Source of the DNA: Burkholderiaceae bacterium
GTDB lineage: Bacteria; Pseudomonadota; Gammaproteobacteria; Burkholderiales; Burkholderiaceae_F
Assembly: GCA_022843955.1 (NCBI GenBank)
Contig: JALHMQ010000038.1
Location: forward strand, 1-32,422
Length of the DNA stretch: 32,422 nt
Direction: 5' to 3'
Part shown: one piece after another, positions 23,104 to 31,608 of the stretch
Layout of the letters: the number at the start of each line of letters is the position of its first letter
Position numbering within the stretch: position 1 is the stretch's first letter
Translations under genes and position numbers: made by a program
Notes under the pieces: model-generated
The model's database searches: none
What the model was told of the DNA's origin: nothing
What the model saw: the letters and a program-made list of their open reading frames with translations, nothing else

Positions 23104-23172
23104 ATGGACGGACTCATTGGCAGCTTCAAGGCCGACGCCGAAAGACGCGCCGAGCTCGTGGCAGCCCTGTGA
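23104..23172 (+). CDS. 22-codon ORF next to the broken sixA (uncertain)
   Basis: GGAGA lies 7-11 bp before an ATG that reads MDGLIGSFKADAERRAELVA and two more codons to TGA. The frame ends just where homology of the minus-strand sixA fragment begins, so it could be the start of a gene cut by the same rearrangement, or a chance ORF. No family recognised. Confidence 0.25.
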   Translation: MDGLIGSFKADAERRAELVAAL

Positions 23173-23462
23173 AGGACGTTGACCAAGTCATCCGCCGCCG
23201 CGCCGTACAGATGGTCATCCACTGCGATGTCCTTTCGCTTGCAACCGAGCTTCTTGGCGAAGGTCTGCGCCGTCTCGAGCGCGCGTCGCGCGGGACTCGA
23301 GAGCATCAAGTCGGGCTTCACATGGCGCTTCGCCAGGCGCTCTCCCATCTTCGGGGCGCCGTGCTTGCCGCGATCATCCAAAGGCCGGTCTCTATCGGGC
23401 AACGTAACGTTGTCCCGGCTCGACTTCGCGTGACGGTGAGAAACAGTGTTTTCACTTCACGT
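23155..23462 (-). pseudogene. sixA: SixA-like phosphohistidine phosphatase, frameshifted and truncated
   Basis: Read on the minus strand, MKTLFL is followed by one missing base, then RHAKSSRDNVTLPDRDRPLDDRGKHGAPKMGERLAKRHVKPDLMLSSPARRALETAQTFAKKLGCKRKDIAVDDHLYGAAADDLVNVLH. This is the N-terminal two-thirds of the small SixA histidine phosphatases with the RHAKSS catalytic motif. The C-terminal GHNP half is missing from about 23165 onward. Both a frameshift (near 23444) and a truncation make the gene non-functional. Confidence 0.8.
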
Positions 23463-23554
23463 CCTCTAAGCGCGGTTCGACTGGCCTTTGAACTTCATCC
23501 GGCGCGCACTGCACCTGCGCCGTCCCTTGCCTCCGGGGTAGCGCGCAAGTCCCG

Positions 23555-24556
23555 CTACGCGCCGGCCGATCGGCGCCACTGCGCCGGTGTCTGCCCGGTC
23601 CAGCGACGGAACGCGCGCGTGAACGAGGACTGTTCGCGAAAGCCCAGGCACGCGGCCACGTCGACCAGCGGTATCGGGCCGGCCAGCAAGCGGGCCGCCT
23701 CGTCGCGCCGGAACCCTTCAACGACATCGCTCCACGAACGTCCACTCGAAGCCAGCCGGCGCTGCAGCGTTCGCCTCGACATGCCCAACAGGCGCGCCAT
23801 GCGATGCATGTCGGCGCCGCGGTCGGCCAGCGCGTCGCGCAGCCGGGCACGGATCGCCAACTCCAGCGCGTCTGCCGGACTGCGCAGCAGGCCCAGATCC
23901 TCGACGCTGCGTCGCAGCGTGCCGTGCAGGTAGGGGTCGGCCCGGCGCAACGGCAGGCTCCACATTGCTTCGGGCATCGCCAGTGCCGCCACCGGGCTGC
24001 CATGTCGCACGGGAAGATCGAGCAGCCTCCCCTGCGGTGAGTCGCCCCGCGATGCGTCGCCGCGCAAACAGGCGAAGGCGGGCCGGAACGCCCCGTCCGT
24101 GCCGGTACGGAAGCGGCCGACGAACAGCGCCACCGTCATCTCGGTGGCAACGAAGGGCGGGCTTTCGCCCTGCGGTGTGCGCAGCCGCACCCAGCGCAGC
24201 CCGTCGACCGCCTCCAGTTCGAGTTGGATACCGCCAGCGACGAGCCGTAGATGCCGCGCCAGCGACTCGAAGCCACCGCCCAGCGTGAAGCTGCTGCCTG
24301 TCAGGTAGTCGGTGAACCCGAAAGCTCCGAAGGGAATGGCCAGGCCCAGCGCCGTGGCCAAGGCTGGATCGGGGCGTTGCTCAATGGCCGCTTGCCACAG
24401 CCGACCGACGGCGTCGCTGCCGACCTGGGCCGCCGGCGGCGGGGGATCGCCCAGATCGACACCGATCGCCCGCGTCAAGGCGGCGCGATCCAGTCCCAGC
24501 CGCACCAGCCCTTCGAGCATCGCGTGCACCGTGATCGCGGCGACCTGACCGGGCAT
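23555..24556 (-). CDS. AraC-family regulator with arabinose-binding-type N-terminal domain
   Basis: 333 residues. The N-terminal half (AITVHAMLEGLVRLGLDRAALTRAIGVDLGDP, AIPFGAFGFTDYLTGSSFTLGGGFESLARHLRLV) is the Arabinose_bd domain typical of OruR/ArgR-like AraC proteins. The C-terminal helix-turn-helix pair reads MARLLGMSRRTLQRRLASSGRSWSDVVEGFRRDEAARLLA and VAACLGFREQSSFTRAFRRWTGQTPAQWR. It is divergent from the FAD oxidoreductase/SDR operon with a 162-bp gap, so it most likely activates that operon in response to its substrate. I use ATG 24556; an in-frame TTG at 24565 is also possible. Confidence 0.92.
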   Translation of the reverse strand: MPGQVAAITVHAMLEGLVRLGLDRAALTRAIGVDLGDPPPPAAQVGSDAVGRLWQAAIEQRPDPALATALGLAIPFGAFGFTDYLTGSSFTLGGGFESLARHLRLVAGGIQLELEAVDGLRWVRLRTPQGESPPFVATEMTVALFVGRFRTGTDGAFRPAFACLRGDASRGDSPQGRLLDLPVRHGSPVAALAMPEAMWSLPLRRADPYLHGTLRRSVEDLGLLRSPADALELAIRARLRDALADRGADMHRMARLLGMSRRTLQRRLASSGRSWSDVVEGFRRDEAARLLAGPIPLVDVAACLGFREQSSFTRAFRRWTGQTPAQWRRSAGA

Positions 24557-24718
24557 GGCGCGCAAAGCTCAAACAACGGCGCGCGGGGGCAAGCCCGCAG
24601 CGGGGGGCACGATGAGGATGACGGCTTTCATCGTGCAAGAGGATAAGCGTATGCCGACGATCATCACCGGCTCTGTCCGCGACCACCACCGGTTTGGCCA
24701 ACACGCGGTGTCGAGGCC

Positions 24719-26851
24719 ATGAAGAGCTTCCATCACGCGGGCCTGCTGCTCTCGCCGCTGATCGTCTTCTGGGAAGTGGCCGGCTTCGGACAGCCGCTGG
24801 CGGGTGCCGCCGCGGGCGCACTGGCGGCGCTGGCGCTCACCGCCTGGTCGAAGCGCCGGGGTGAAGACCTGTTGCTGCCCGCAGGCTTGCTGCCGATCCT
24901 CGGCGTGACCACAGCAGTGCTGGTTGCCGGCCCTCAGCCCTGGGCAGGGTGGGTCGCGGCCGGCGTGTCGCTGACAGCGGGGCTGCTGATGGCGTTCGGC
25001 GTGGTGATCGGCCGGCCGTGGACGGCGGTGATCTCGGCGCCCGACTGGCCCGGCATGACCGCCGACCCGGTGTTCCTGCGCGTCAACCGCGGCATGTCGC
25101 TGCTCTGGGCCGCGGTGGTGGCGTGGGTCGGCGTGGCGGCGTCGGCGGGCTTGCATCCGGTGGCACGATGGGCGCCGCTGGCGGCGGCCATCGTGCTGTC
25201 CCTGTGGTTGCCGCGGCGCTGGGTTCAGGTGGCCTTGAAGCGCCGCCCGGCGCAGGCAGACCCGAACCCTTGGCCTTCGCCGCTGGTGACTGGGCGCCGC
25301 CGTGCTGCCGACTCCGATGATGCCGACGTGTTGGTCGTAGGCTCCGGCATCGGAGGATTGACGGCCGCTGCGCTGCTGGCGCGCGCCGGTGCGCGCGTGT
25401 GGGTCTTCGAACAGCACGATAAGCCGGGCGGCTTCTGCCACCACTGGGAGGGTCAAGCCGGCACACCGGAGCGTCCGCTGGTGTTCCGCTTCGACGCCGG
25501 TGTGCACGACGTGTCAGGCTGCCACACGGGAGGCACGGTGCATGCGCTGCTGCAGCGGCTGAACCTCGAGCAGACCATCGACTGGCGCCCGCTGGACCAT
25601 TGTTTCGTCGACGAGCGTGGCGCCTGGACGGTGCCCCGCGGCTGGGATGCCTTTGTGGCCGCACTGGCGCAGCGCCATCCGACCGACGCGCCGGCCCTGC
25701 GCGCCGCGCTGGCGCTGGTGCGGCGCATCCACACCGGCATGTACGCCACGGCATCCGGCCGTGGCGGCGTGCCGGGGCAGCCGGGCAGCGTTCCGGGTCT
25801 GCTGGCCTTTGCGCGCGAGTTTCCCGAGGCGGTGCGCTGGCTGGACGCGCCGATGGTCGATCTGCTTGCCGCGCAGGGCGTTGGCGAACACGCGCAGGAT
25901 GCCGTGCTGGGCCTGGCCGGCTACATCACCCACCGGCCGCGCACGCTGCGTGTGCGCGACTACGTGCCCGTCCTCGGCTACTTCATGCACGGCGGCATGT
26001 ACCCCATCGGCGGCTCCGGCCGGCTTGCGCAGGCGTTGGTAGACAGCATCGAACTTGACGGCGGGCGGGTGCAGCTGAGCTGCCCCGTGGCGCAGATTTT
26101 GTTGGAGGGATCGCGCGGCAGTGGTGTAGCCCAGGGCGTGCGCCTGGCCGACGGCAGCGAGCGGCGCGCAGCGGCCGTGGTGCTGAACGCCGAGCTGCTG
26201 GGTGCCGCCCACACGCTGTTCGCAGCCGGCAGGTTGCCGCCAGCCTGGGCGCAGCGACTGCGGACGCTGCAAAACTCGGCGTCGATGCTGTCCGTACACC
26301 TTGGCATCCGGGGCGATCTGCCGGGCCTGGCGCCGGTAAATCATCTGCATGTCGAAGGCCACACGCTCGAGCTCGTGTTGCCCAGTTTGGTCGACCCCTC
26401 GGCGGCCCCGTCGGGTCATCACACGGTGGAGTTGATGCAGCTACTCGACCCGGCGCAGGCAACCGATTGGTTCGAGCAGCCCGAGCTGACCAATCCGCAG
26501 GCACAGCGCCACAGCGCGGCCTACGCGGCGCGCAAGGCTGCGTTTGCCGAACCAATGATCAACGCCGCGGCGCGCCTGATTCCCGACCTGCGCGAGCGCA
26601 TCGTCTGGCGCAGTGAGGCCAGCCCGCTGAGCTTCAGGCGCTATGGCTGGAGCAGCTTCGGTGCGGTCTATGGCAGCCGCGATCCACACGCGACCGTGTC
26701 TCGCCGCAGCCCGGTGCCCGGCCTCGTGATCGCCGGCGCAGCCACGCACGGACCGGGCATCGAAGCGGTAGTGATCTCCGGCGCCGACGCCGCCGATGCG
26801 CTGTGGCCAGGCCTGCTGCAAGGGGCGCCGGCCGGAGCGCTGGTGGCGTGA
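24719..26851 (+). CDS. Membrane-anchored CrtI/phytoene-desaturase-like FAD oxidoreductase (fusion)
   Basis: 710 residues. Residues 1-175 form about six membrane helices, with a GRPWTAVISAPDW...PVFLRVNRGMSLLWAAVVAWVG pattern like septation-protein/DUF3159-type membrane domains. Residues 200-700 are a flavin amine-oxidase/CrtI-like fold: DADVLVVGSGIGGLTAAALLARAGARVWVFEQHDKPGGFCHH (dinucleotide motif plus FAD extension), GGMYPIGGSGRLAQALVDSIELDGGRVQLSC, and the C-terminal FAD motif VPGLVIAGAATHGPGIEAVVISGADAADAL. It resembles carotenoid isomerases and retinol saturases in layout, but the substrate is unknown. The SDR start overlaps its stop (GTGA). The membrane-domain fusion suggests a lipophilic substrate; this is inference. 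Confidence 0.88.
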   Translation: MKSFHHAGLLLSPLIVFWEVAGFGQPLAGAAAGALAALALTAWSKRRGEDLLLPAGLLPILGVTTAVLVAGPQPWAGWVAAGVSLTAGLLMAFGVVIGRPWTAVISAPDWPGMTADPVFLRVNRGMSLLWAAVVAWVGVAASAGLHPVARWAPLAAAIVLSLWLPRRWVQVALKRRPAQADPNPWPSPLVTGRRRAADSDDADVLVVGSGIGGLTAAALLARAGARVWVFEQHDKPGGFCHHWEGQAGTPERPLVFRFDAGVHDVSGCHTGGTVHALLQRLNLEQTIDWRPLDHCFVDERGAWTVPRGWDAFVAALAQRHPTDAPALRAALALVRRIHTGMYATASGRGGVPGQPGSVPGLLAFAREFPEAVRWLDAPMVDLLAAQGVGEHAQDAVLGLAGYITHRPRTLRVRDYVPVLGYFMHGGMYPIGGSGRLAQALVDSIELDGGRVQLSCPVAQILLEGSRGSGVAQGVRLADGSERRAAAVVLNAELLGAAHTLFAAGRLPPAWAQRLRTLQNSASMLSVHLGIRGDLPGLAPVNHLHVEGHTLELVLPSLVDPSAAPSGHHTVELMQLLDPAQATDWFEQPELTNPQAQRHSAAYAARKAAFAEPMINAAARLIPDLRERIVWRSEASPLSFRRYGWSSFGAVYGSRDPHATVSRRSPVPGLVIAGAATHGPGIEAVVISGADAADALWPGLLQGAPAGALVA

Positions 26852-27675
26852 ACGGGATACACGCTTCGGCGCGGATCGCGCTGGTCACCGGGGGCTCATC
26901 AGGCCTGGGCGCGGCGATCTGCACCGAGCTCGCCGCACGAGGCTGGCTTGTGCTGGCGGCCAGTCGGCGCGCCACCGCGCCGACGCTTGCACCGGGCAGC
27001 GCCGGGGTCGTCGAACCCGTGGCGCTGGACGTGTGCCGCCCAGAGTCCATAGCGGATCTGGCCCGGCAGCTCGCGCGCTGCGGTCGGATGCCCGAGCTGA
27101 TCGTCAACAACGCGGGCATCAACATCAGTGGCGTGTTCGAGGAGCTCTCGGCTGCGCAAGGCCGCACGATCCTCGACACCAACTTCCATGGCGTGGCCGA
27201 CACCATCCGGGCGTTCCTGCCGGCGATGCGCGAACGCCGCAGCGGCACGATCTTGACCATCGGTTCACTGGCTGGGCTGCTGGCCCCGCCCGGCGAGGCC
27301 TACTACGCCGCCAGCAAGCATGCGCTGGAGGGGCTGCACGAGGCGCTGCAGCATGAACTGCACCGCTTCGGCATCCGCGTCTGCCTGGCCGAACCCGGCT
27401 TCATCCGCACCGACCTGGCACGCTCGGCGGTAACACCTGCGCAGTCGATCGCGGACTACGCAGCGGTGCGCCAGAGCCTGCGCGAGCACTGGTCGGCGTC
27501 GGTCGCGGCCGGCATGGCTGCCGACCATGCAGCGCGCGACATCGTCCACTGGGCACTTGATGGGCGCGGTGTGCGGCTGCGTGTCGGGACAGATGCCCGC
27601 TGGCTGCCGCGCTTGAGAGCTGTTCTGCCAGAACGCGCCTATTCGGCTGGGTTGCGACGTCGGTTTCGCTTGTAG
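26848..27675 (+). CDS. SDR-family dehydrogenase/reductase
   Basis: 275 residues from GTG 26848 (VNGIHASARIALVTGGSSGLGAAICTEL). The classical SDR signature is complete: TGGSSGLG, D in LDVCRP, NNAGINISG, catalytic Ser in TIGSLAGLLAPP and YYAASKHALEGL with Tyr and Lys, then PGFIRTDLA. It follows the FAD oxidoreductase through a GTGA overlap, so the two probably act in one pathway, oxidation or desaturation followed by alcohol/ketone interconversion. Cofactor preference is not clear. The adenine-loop Arg pair in LAASRRAT suggests NADPH. Confidence 0.93.
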   Translation: MNGIHASARIALVTGGSSGLGAAICTELAARGWLVLAASRRATAPTLAPGSAGVVEPVALDVCRPESIADLARQLARCGRMPELIVNNAGINISGVFEELSAAQGRTILDTNFHGVADTIRAFLPAMRERRSGTILTIGSLAGLLAPPGEAYYAASKHALEGLHEALQHELHRFGIRVCLAEPGFIRTDLARSAVTPAQSIADYAAVRQSLREHWSASVAAGMAADHAARDIVHWALDGRGVRLRVGTDARWLPRLRAVLPERAYSAGLRRRFRL

Positions 27676-28007
27676 CAAGAGGGGAACAGCCGACAGGGGC
27701 GTGGGCCCGACCCGGCTCCAGGACCGGCTTGGGCCAGCCGAGCTGCCGACAGCGCCCGTTGCGACGCGGGGCGGCTTGAATGCCCGTTGCGCCGACGGGC
27801 GAATGGCTGGCTGGGGTCGGACAGCGCGATCAGCGACGCAGGCGTCCTGCGAGACACTTCCAACTGAGTCACGGCGCTAGACGCCGAGCGCTATATCGGC
27901 TGGAATCTCCAAACTGCATAGCTCCGGTGCCCGCAGGTGCGTCGATGATCGGATGCAGTGCAAAGCAGCGCCCCAGACAAATTAAGCCTCAGCACCTGCT
28001 CGTCTTT
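27676..28007. other. 332-bp gap, no gene recognised
   Basis: Frames are open on both strands, but none has a family look or ribosome-binding site. A small CGGCG-ctaga-CGCCG hairpin lies near 27873-27890. Composition is mixed: the first half is GC-rich, the second is lower. It may hold the promoter of the membrane-protein gene. Confidence 0.4.
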
Positions 28008-28430
28008 ATGTGGAACTTCGCGGTCTTTCTTCCAGCGGCTGTGCTCCTTGCTTTGCTCGCGGTGGTTTTCCCACGCCAGAATGCCGCAGTCTCGCTGGGT
28101 AGAGCGACCGCGCTCGCAGTGGGCTGCTGGCTCCTATCGTGGTGTGCCGTGGTCGCGATCCTCTACGTTCTATCTTCTGCCGGCCTATCTTCGTCGTTCG
28201 TGCCACAGCGCGACGTGGGCTACTGGATCGGTAGCGCGCTGTTCATGGCCGTTCCAATCCTCGTGGTCTTGGCCACCTGGCAAGCAATCTCGCACACGCG
28301 CCTGTCGCCGCCCGCACGGCGTGTCACGGCATTAGCGACCGCAGCGGGAGCGTGGGCGTTCACCCCATGGTTGTTCTTCGTGGGTTGGGTCTTCGGGTGT
28401 TCCGTGGCGGGTTACAGCTCATGCATGTAG
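28008..28430 (+). CDS. Small integral membrane protein, unknown function
   Basis: 140 residues from ATG 28008. Four hydrophobic segments are visible: FAVFLPAAVLLALLAVVF, ALAVGCWLLSWCAVVAILYVL, YWIGSALFMAVPILVVLATWQ and ALATAAGAWAFTPWLFFVGWVF. No motif identifies a family. The start is uncertain; an ATG at 27945 would add 21 mostly basic residues (KQRPRQIKPQHL), which is also plausible for a cytoplasmic N-terminus. A hairpin 38 bp after the stop may end the transcript. Confidence 0.6.
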   Translation: MWNFAVFLPAAVLLALLAVVFPRQNAAVSLGRATALAVGCWLLSWCAVVAILYVLSSAGLSSSFVPQRDVGYWIGSALFMAVPILVVLATWQAISHTRLSPPARRVTALATAAGAWAFTPWLFFVGWVFGCSVAGYSSCM

Positions 28431-28468
28431 TGCCGGGGCTAATGCCAGGCAAACTCCACGGAGCGACC

Positions 28469-28491
28469 GGCCGCAAACGCGCTGTGCGGCC
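28469..28491 (+). terminator. Possible hairpin terminator after the membrane-protein gene
   Basis: GGCCGCA and TGCGGCC form a 7-bp perfect stem with a 9-nt loop. No strong T-run follows (CTGTTGCGTC), so it would be a weak intrinsic terminator or only a processing structure. Confidence 0.35.
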
Positions 28492-28678
28492 TGTTGCGTC
28501 CTGAGTTGAGCGTCAGCTTTCGGGGGGACCAGAGACGACCGCTGCGGGTCGAACAGCGCGATCGATGGCATCGCCGATAGCAGCCATCCTGTGAAGCAAC
28601 TGCATGGGCCGCGGCAGCTCTGGACGTCGTGCTTCAGATCGGCTGGAATGACGGCCCTGCGGCGCTGCCTGGTGACTG

Positions 28679-29671
28679 ATGACCGCCTTCAAGACGACAC
28701 GCCGCGCGCTGCTCGGCCTCATTGGCGGCCTGTCCGTCTTCCGTGCCTCCCGAAGTGGCGCGCAAGACACATTCACGCTCGTGCCCGCGCTGGCGCCTGG
28801 CCAGATGCTGAGCTATCGGCAGGATCTGCGCTTGGTTCGCGACGGCGTGATCGGACACTGCTCGCGATCGACCGTGACGCTTGAGATCCGCGAGCGGATC
28901 GTCGGCGGCTGGCTGGCACGCTGGACATCCTCGGGCGGCGAACTCCTGGAGGCAGATCCCCGCCTGCGTCCGGCGCTGGAGGTCATGCAGGCGATGTGGG
29001 ACGGCGTCGCCATCGACCTGTTGCTTGATGACTGCGGCCGTGTCGACGGCCTAGCGGACCAGGCAGCCGTGCAGGTACGTGGCGCTGAGTCTCTTGATCG
29101 ACTTGTTCCGCTGGTGGTGTCCAACCCCGCGCACGCACCAATAGCCCACACGCTGCGGAGTGCGTTGCAGCCACTCCTGGCCGACGGCGGAGCGCTCACG
29201 CAAAGCCTGCTCAAGGAGCCCGCGATCCTGCTGGGTGCCATGGGGCACGATTACCGTGTTGGCGAACCTCTGGACGTTCGCACTCGGGTTCGATCACCGA
29301 TGAGTTCCGGCGAAGTTCCGGTCCTCGGGCGCTACCAGGTACGCGGCATCTCGTCGCGCGAGGGTCGTGCCGACATCGGGTGGCTGATGGTGATCGACCG
29401 AGCGAGCGCGGCGCTCAACATCGGCACCGAGATCCTAGACTTTGTGCGACACATGGAAGCAGCCAGACCAGCGACTTCTGGCGAACCGACGCCACCGATC
29501 ACCGCAGCCTCGATCACCGACTACACCCGGACTCTGGACCTGGATGACAGCGCCGACTTCATCGTCGACACGACCACCGGATGGCCGGTGAGCGCGCGCC
29601 ATGTGCGGCGCGTTTCGGCGGGATCAAGCTCTCGTATCGATACGGTCGAACTGACGCGGCTGACACGCTAG
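28679..29671 (+). CDS. Tat-exported protein of unknown function, 330 aa
   Basis: The N-terminus TTRRALLGLIGGLSVFRASRSGAQ has twin arginines and a hydrophobic stretch, a Tat-like signal. The mature part (about 300 residues) is rich in beta-strand-like segments: GQMLSYRQDLRLVRDGVIGH, STVTLEIRERIVGGWLARWTSSGG, VLGRYQVRGISSREGRADIGWLMVIDRAS, and a closing DSADFIVDTTTGWPVSARHVRRVS. This repeated pattern resembles proteins that carry a lipid-like or polymer ligand, but I do not recognise a family. It stands alone on the plus strand. Confidence 0.75.
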   Translation: MTAFKTTRRALLGLIGGLSVFRASRSGAQDTFTLVPALAPGQMLSYRQDLRLVRDGVIGHCSRSTVTLEIRERIVGGWLARWTSSGGELLEADPRLRPALEVMQAMWDGVAIDLLLDDCGRVDGLADQAAVQVRGAESLDRLVPLVVSNPAHAPIAHTLRSALQPLLADGGALTQSLLKEPAILLGAMGHDYRVGEPLDVRTRVRSPMSSGEVPVLGRYQVRGISSREGRADIGWLMVIDRASAALNIGTEILDFVRHMEAARPATSGEPTPPITAASITDYTRTLDLDDSADFIVDTTTGWPVSARHVRRVSAGSSSRIDTVELTRLTR

Positions 29672-29860
29672 TCGTGCGCGGGCGCGGCCCTCAGCGGCGG
29701 CGCCGACGATCGGCGGCGCCATTGCATCGGTTCGTACGCTTGCTTAAATGGCCAGCGAGCTTCAGCGTGGCCTAAACGGGCTTCGGAGAACAGCAGAATC
29801 TGGCTCGGTGTTCGCGCCGACGCAGACTCGACCCAGCGCGCCGTTTTCCGTCGGTCTACG

Positions 29861-30301
29861 ATGTACATAACTACACATCTGGACGCGCCCATCATGGTCA
29901 AGCTGCGACAGCCTGCAACGGCAGTCAGATTTGTTACCGCCGAGGATCGCTCGCCCGACATCGTCCAGGCCACGATTCGGCTGGGTGGCATGACCGTCGA
30001 GGTCGGCGAGATCGGCGTCGGCTACGCGCGAACCGAGATGCCGAGCCTCATTCGTGCTTCTGCCCGGACTGGCCACGCCTTCCACATCCGCAACGCCAAG
30101 AACCCTGAGGCTGCGTCCGCACTGCTGGTTAGCCCAGGGGCGTTGGAGCAGCTTGTCTTCGCCCCGGTGCGTCGACGCAAGCTGTCCGAGGTCGTGGACT
30201 TGCTTCCGTTCAAGCACACAGGCGCAGAACGATTGAGCGCCGCCATTGCCGACAATCAGGCGCGGGCGCTTCGCGTGCCGTTGAGCGATGTCGAAGGCTG
30301 A
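29861..30301 (+). CDS. Phd/YefM-like orphan antitoxin
   Basis: 146 residues (135 if it starts at ATG 29894, MVKLRQPATAVRF). The segment ARTEMPSLIRASARTGHAFHIRNAKNPEAASALLVSPGALEQLV resembles the Phd/YefM helix-strand unit that inserts next to a toxin (LRELIREVE-GE-IVITR-GKPVA-LVP). The tail RRRKLSEVVDLLPFKHTGAERL-type is common in these antitoxins. No toxin gene follows: the next 150 bp lead into an IS21 remnant, so a partner may have been lost. The imperfect dyad GATGT...ACATC at 29860-29879 overlaps the first ATG and could be its operator, which would favour the 29894 start. Confidence 0.6.
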   Translation: MYITTHLDAPIMVKLRQPATAVRFVTAEDRSPDIVQATIRLGGMTVEVGEIGVGYARTEMPSLIRASARTGHAFHIRNAKNPEAASALLVSPGALEQLVFAPVRRRKLSEVVDLLPFKHTGAERLSAAIADNQARALRVPLSDVEG

Positions 30302-30344
30302 CGAACCACGACGGCCGTGAACTTCCTGCTTCCAGCGCAGACTG

Positions 30345-30926
30345 CGTACTTCAGACCATCGTGGACGGTCGTTTCAGGCTGATCGTGGACGATTGCGCAG
30401 GTGCGCGGGTGATCTTGACCGTGGGGCATGCTGGCCGATTCTTCGGCCAACCATGCCCACCAACAGGATCACGATGCGCCAGATACGACAGGCCCGGCGC
30501 CTGCACCTTGAAGCCGGCCTGAGCTACGCGCAGGTTGTCCGCGCCGTGGGCATCGGCAAGGGCACGGTCGGCAAGTTCATTCTCCTGGCCCGCGACGCCG
30601 GCGTGGACTGGAGCGTCACGCAGACGCTCACGGACGAGGAGCTGGAGGCGAGGCTGTACCGGCCCGCCGTGCCGCGCGCCAGCCGCCATCTCGAGCCCGA
30701 CTACGCCTGGATTCACCAGGAGCTCAAGCGTCCCGGCGTCACGCTGCAGCTGCTGTGGGAGGCGTACCAACGCGGCGGCGAACAGGCGTACAAGTACACG
30801 AGCTTTTGCGTCAAGTACCGCGCCTGGTCGGCGGCGCTCAAGCGCTCGATGCGCCAGATGCATGTGGCGGGCGAGCGGCTTTGCGTCGACTACGCCGGCC
30901 AGACCGTGCCGGTGATCCCTGCGGAC
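30345..30926 (+). mobile_element. IS21-family element remnant (left end plus istA 5' part)
   Basis: Two direct copies of ATCGTGGACG (30360-30369 and 30384-30393 or so) precede the istA start. IS21 ends carry such repeats as transposase-binding sites. The istA homology begins at 30453 and stops near 30926. istB and the right end are absent. The boundary on the right coincides with the promoter region of the DUF6933-like gene. Confidence 0.7.
30453..30926 (+). pseudogene. istA: IS21-family transposase istA, N-terminal fragment
   Basis: ATG 30453 reads MPTNRITMRQIRQARRLHLE, then AGLSYAQVVRAVGIGKGTVGKFILLARDAG (the IstA helix-turn-helix), HLEPDYAWIHQELKRPGVTLQLLWEAYQ, YTSFCVKYRAW and GERLCVDYAGQTVPVI, which includes the first catalytic Asp. 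After about 158 of roughly 500 residues the homology is lost while the frame runs on to 31220 in unrelated DNA. Non-functional. Confidence 0.85.
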
Positions 30927-30951
30927 CGTTCGGCGCGCGCGACAATGGCGC

Positions 30952-31443
30952 ATGTTCACGCTCCACTGCACAGCGAAACTGCGCGATCGAATCAAGCGAC
31001 CGCTCGCGAGCACGAAGCGGCCGTCGACCACCCTCCTGGGCGACTGGTATGCAACGGCGCTGTTCTGGAAGCCTCAACTCGCGTTGCTGGTCAACGAGCG
31101 AACCTTGATGCCGATCCTGCTGCCGCTCGCCCCTGCGAGCACACTTCCCGAGCGCCTGGGTCCAGCGGTGGGAGCGTTGCTGCATCAGTATGGGATGGCC
31201 CTGCCGCTCATCGAACGTGAACTGGCAGCGATGACCGAGGTCGACGTCGCCAAGACCAGCAATCGCCGTGTCGTCGGCACGATGAACGAGTTCGGGTTCG
31301 AGGCGAGCATCTACCGCGAGGGCATGGGAGCCACGGATCTCGCCAAGCTGTCGATGCGACTAGCCGAGACGCCCTGCGGCGCGATCGGCCATAACAGCCC
31401 CGATCGGCTGATGCTCGACGTCGTCTCGCGTACCCATCATTGA
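30952..31443 (+). CDS. DUF6933-like protein, 163 aa
   Basis: The start MFTLHCTAKLRDRIKRPLAS and the segments STTLLGDWYATALFWKPQLALLVNERTLMPILLPLAPASTL and TNRRVVGTMNEFGFEA match a family I recall as DUF6933 (name from memory). The pattern is a short, conserved N-terminal K-L-L/D-R, W-A-x-L and LLVN-x-x-T-L. No catalytic motif is known. It follows the IS21 remnant on the same strand and looks intact. The last 30 residues (GAIGHNSPDRLMLDVVSRTHH) are less conserved-looking. Confidence 0.7.
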   Translation: MFTLHCTAKLRDRIKRPLASTKRPSTTLLGDWYATALFWKPQLALLVNERTLMPILLPLAPASTLPERLGPAVGALLHQYGMALPLIERELAAMTEVDVAKTSNRRVVGTMNEFGFEASIYREGMGATDLAKLSMRLAETPCGAIGHNSPDRLMLDVVSRTHH

Positions 31444-31551
31444 CCCGATAGGCGCCGCCACCTGGCAGTCGGCTTTGACGCACGCCCGCGGCAACCGATG
31501 GCGGTTGGACCACCCGTCGAATGGTCGCCACGGCGACGTCGCATCTTCTGC

Positions 31552-31596
31552 TTGCCCGGTGGCGCGTCGTCTGATACTGTAATTATAAACAGTATC
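31552..31596 (+). promoter_or_regulatory. LexA (SOS) box overlapping a promoter
   Basis: TACTGTAATTATAAACAGTA at 31575-31594 contains CTGT-N8-ACAG with an AT-rich centre, almost the E. coli LexA consensus. The dyad extends to 8-bp arms (GATACTGT/ACAGTATC, 31573-31596). TTGCCC at 31552-31557 lies 17 bp before TACTGT, so the box would cover the -10 region and block transcription. The AT-rich box stands out in GC-rich surroundings. Confidence 0.8.
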
Positions 31597-31608
31597 TAAA
31601 GCCGACCC

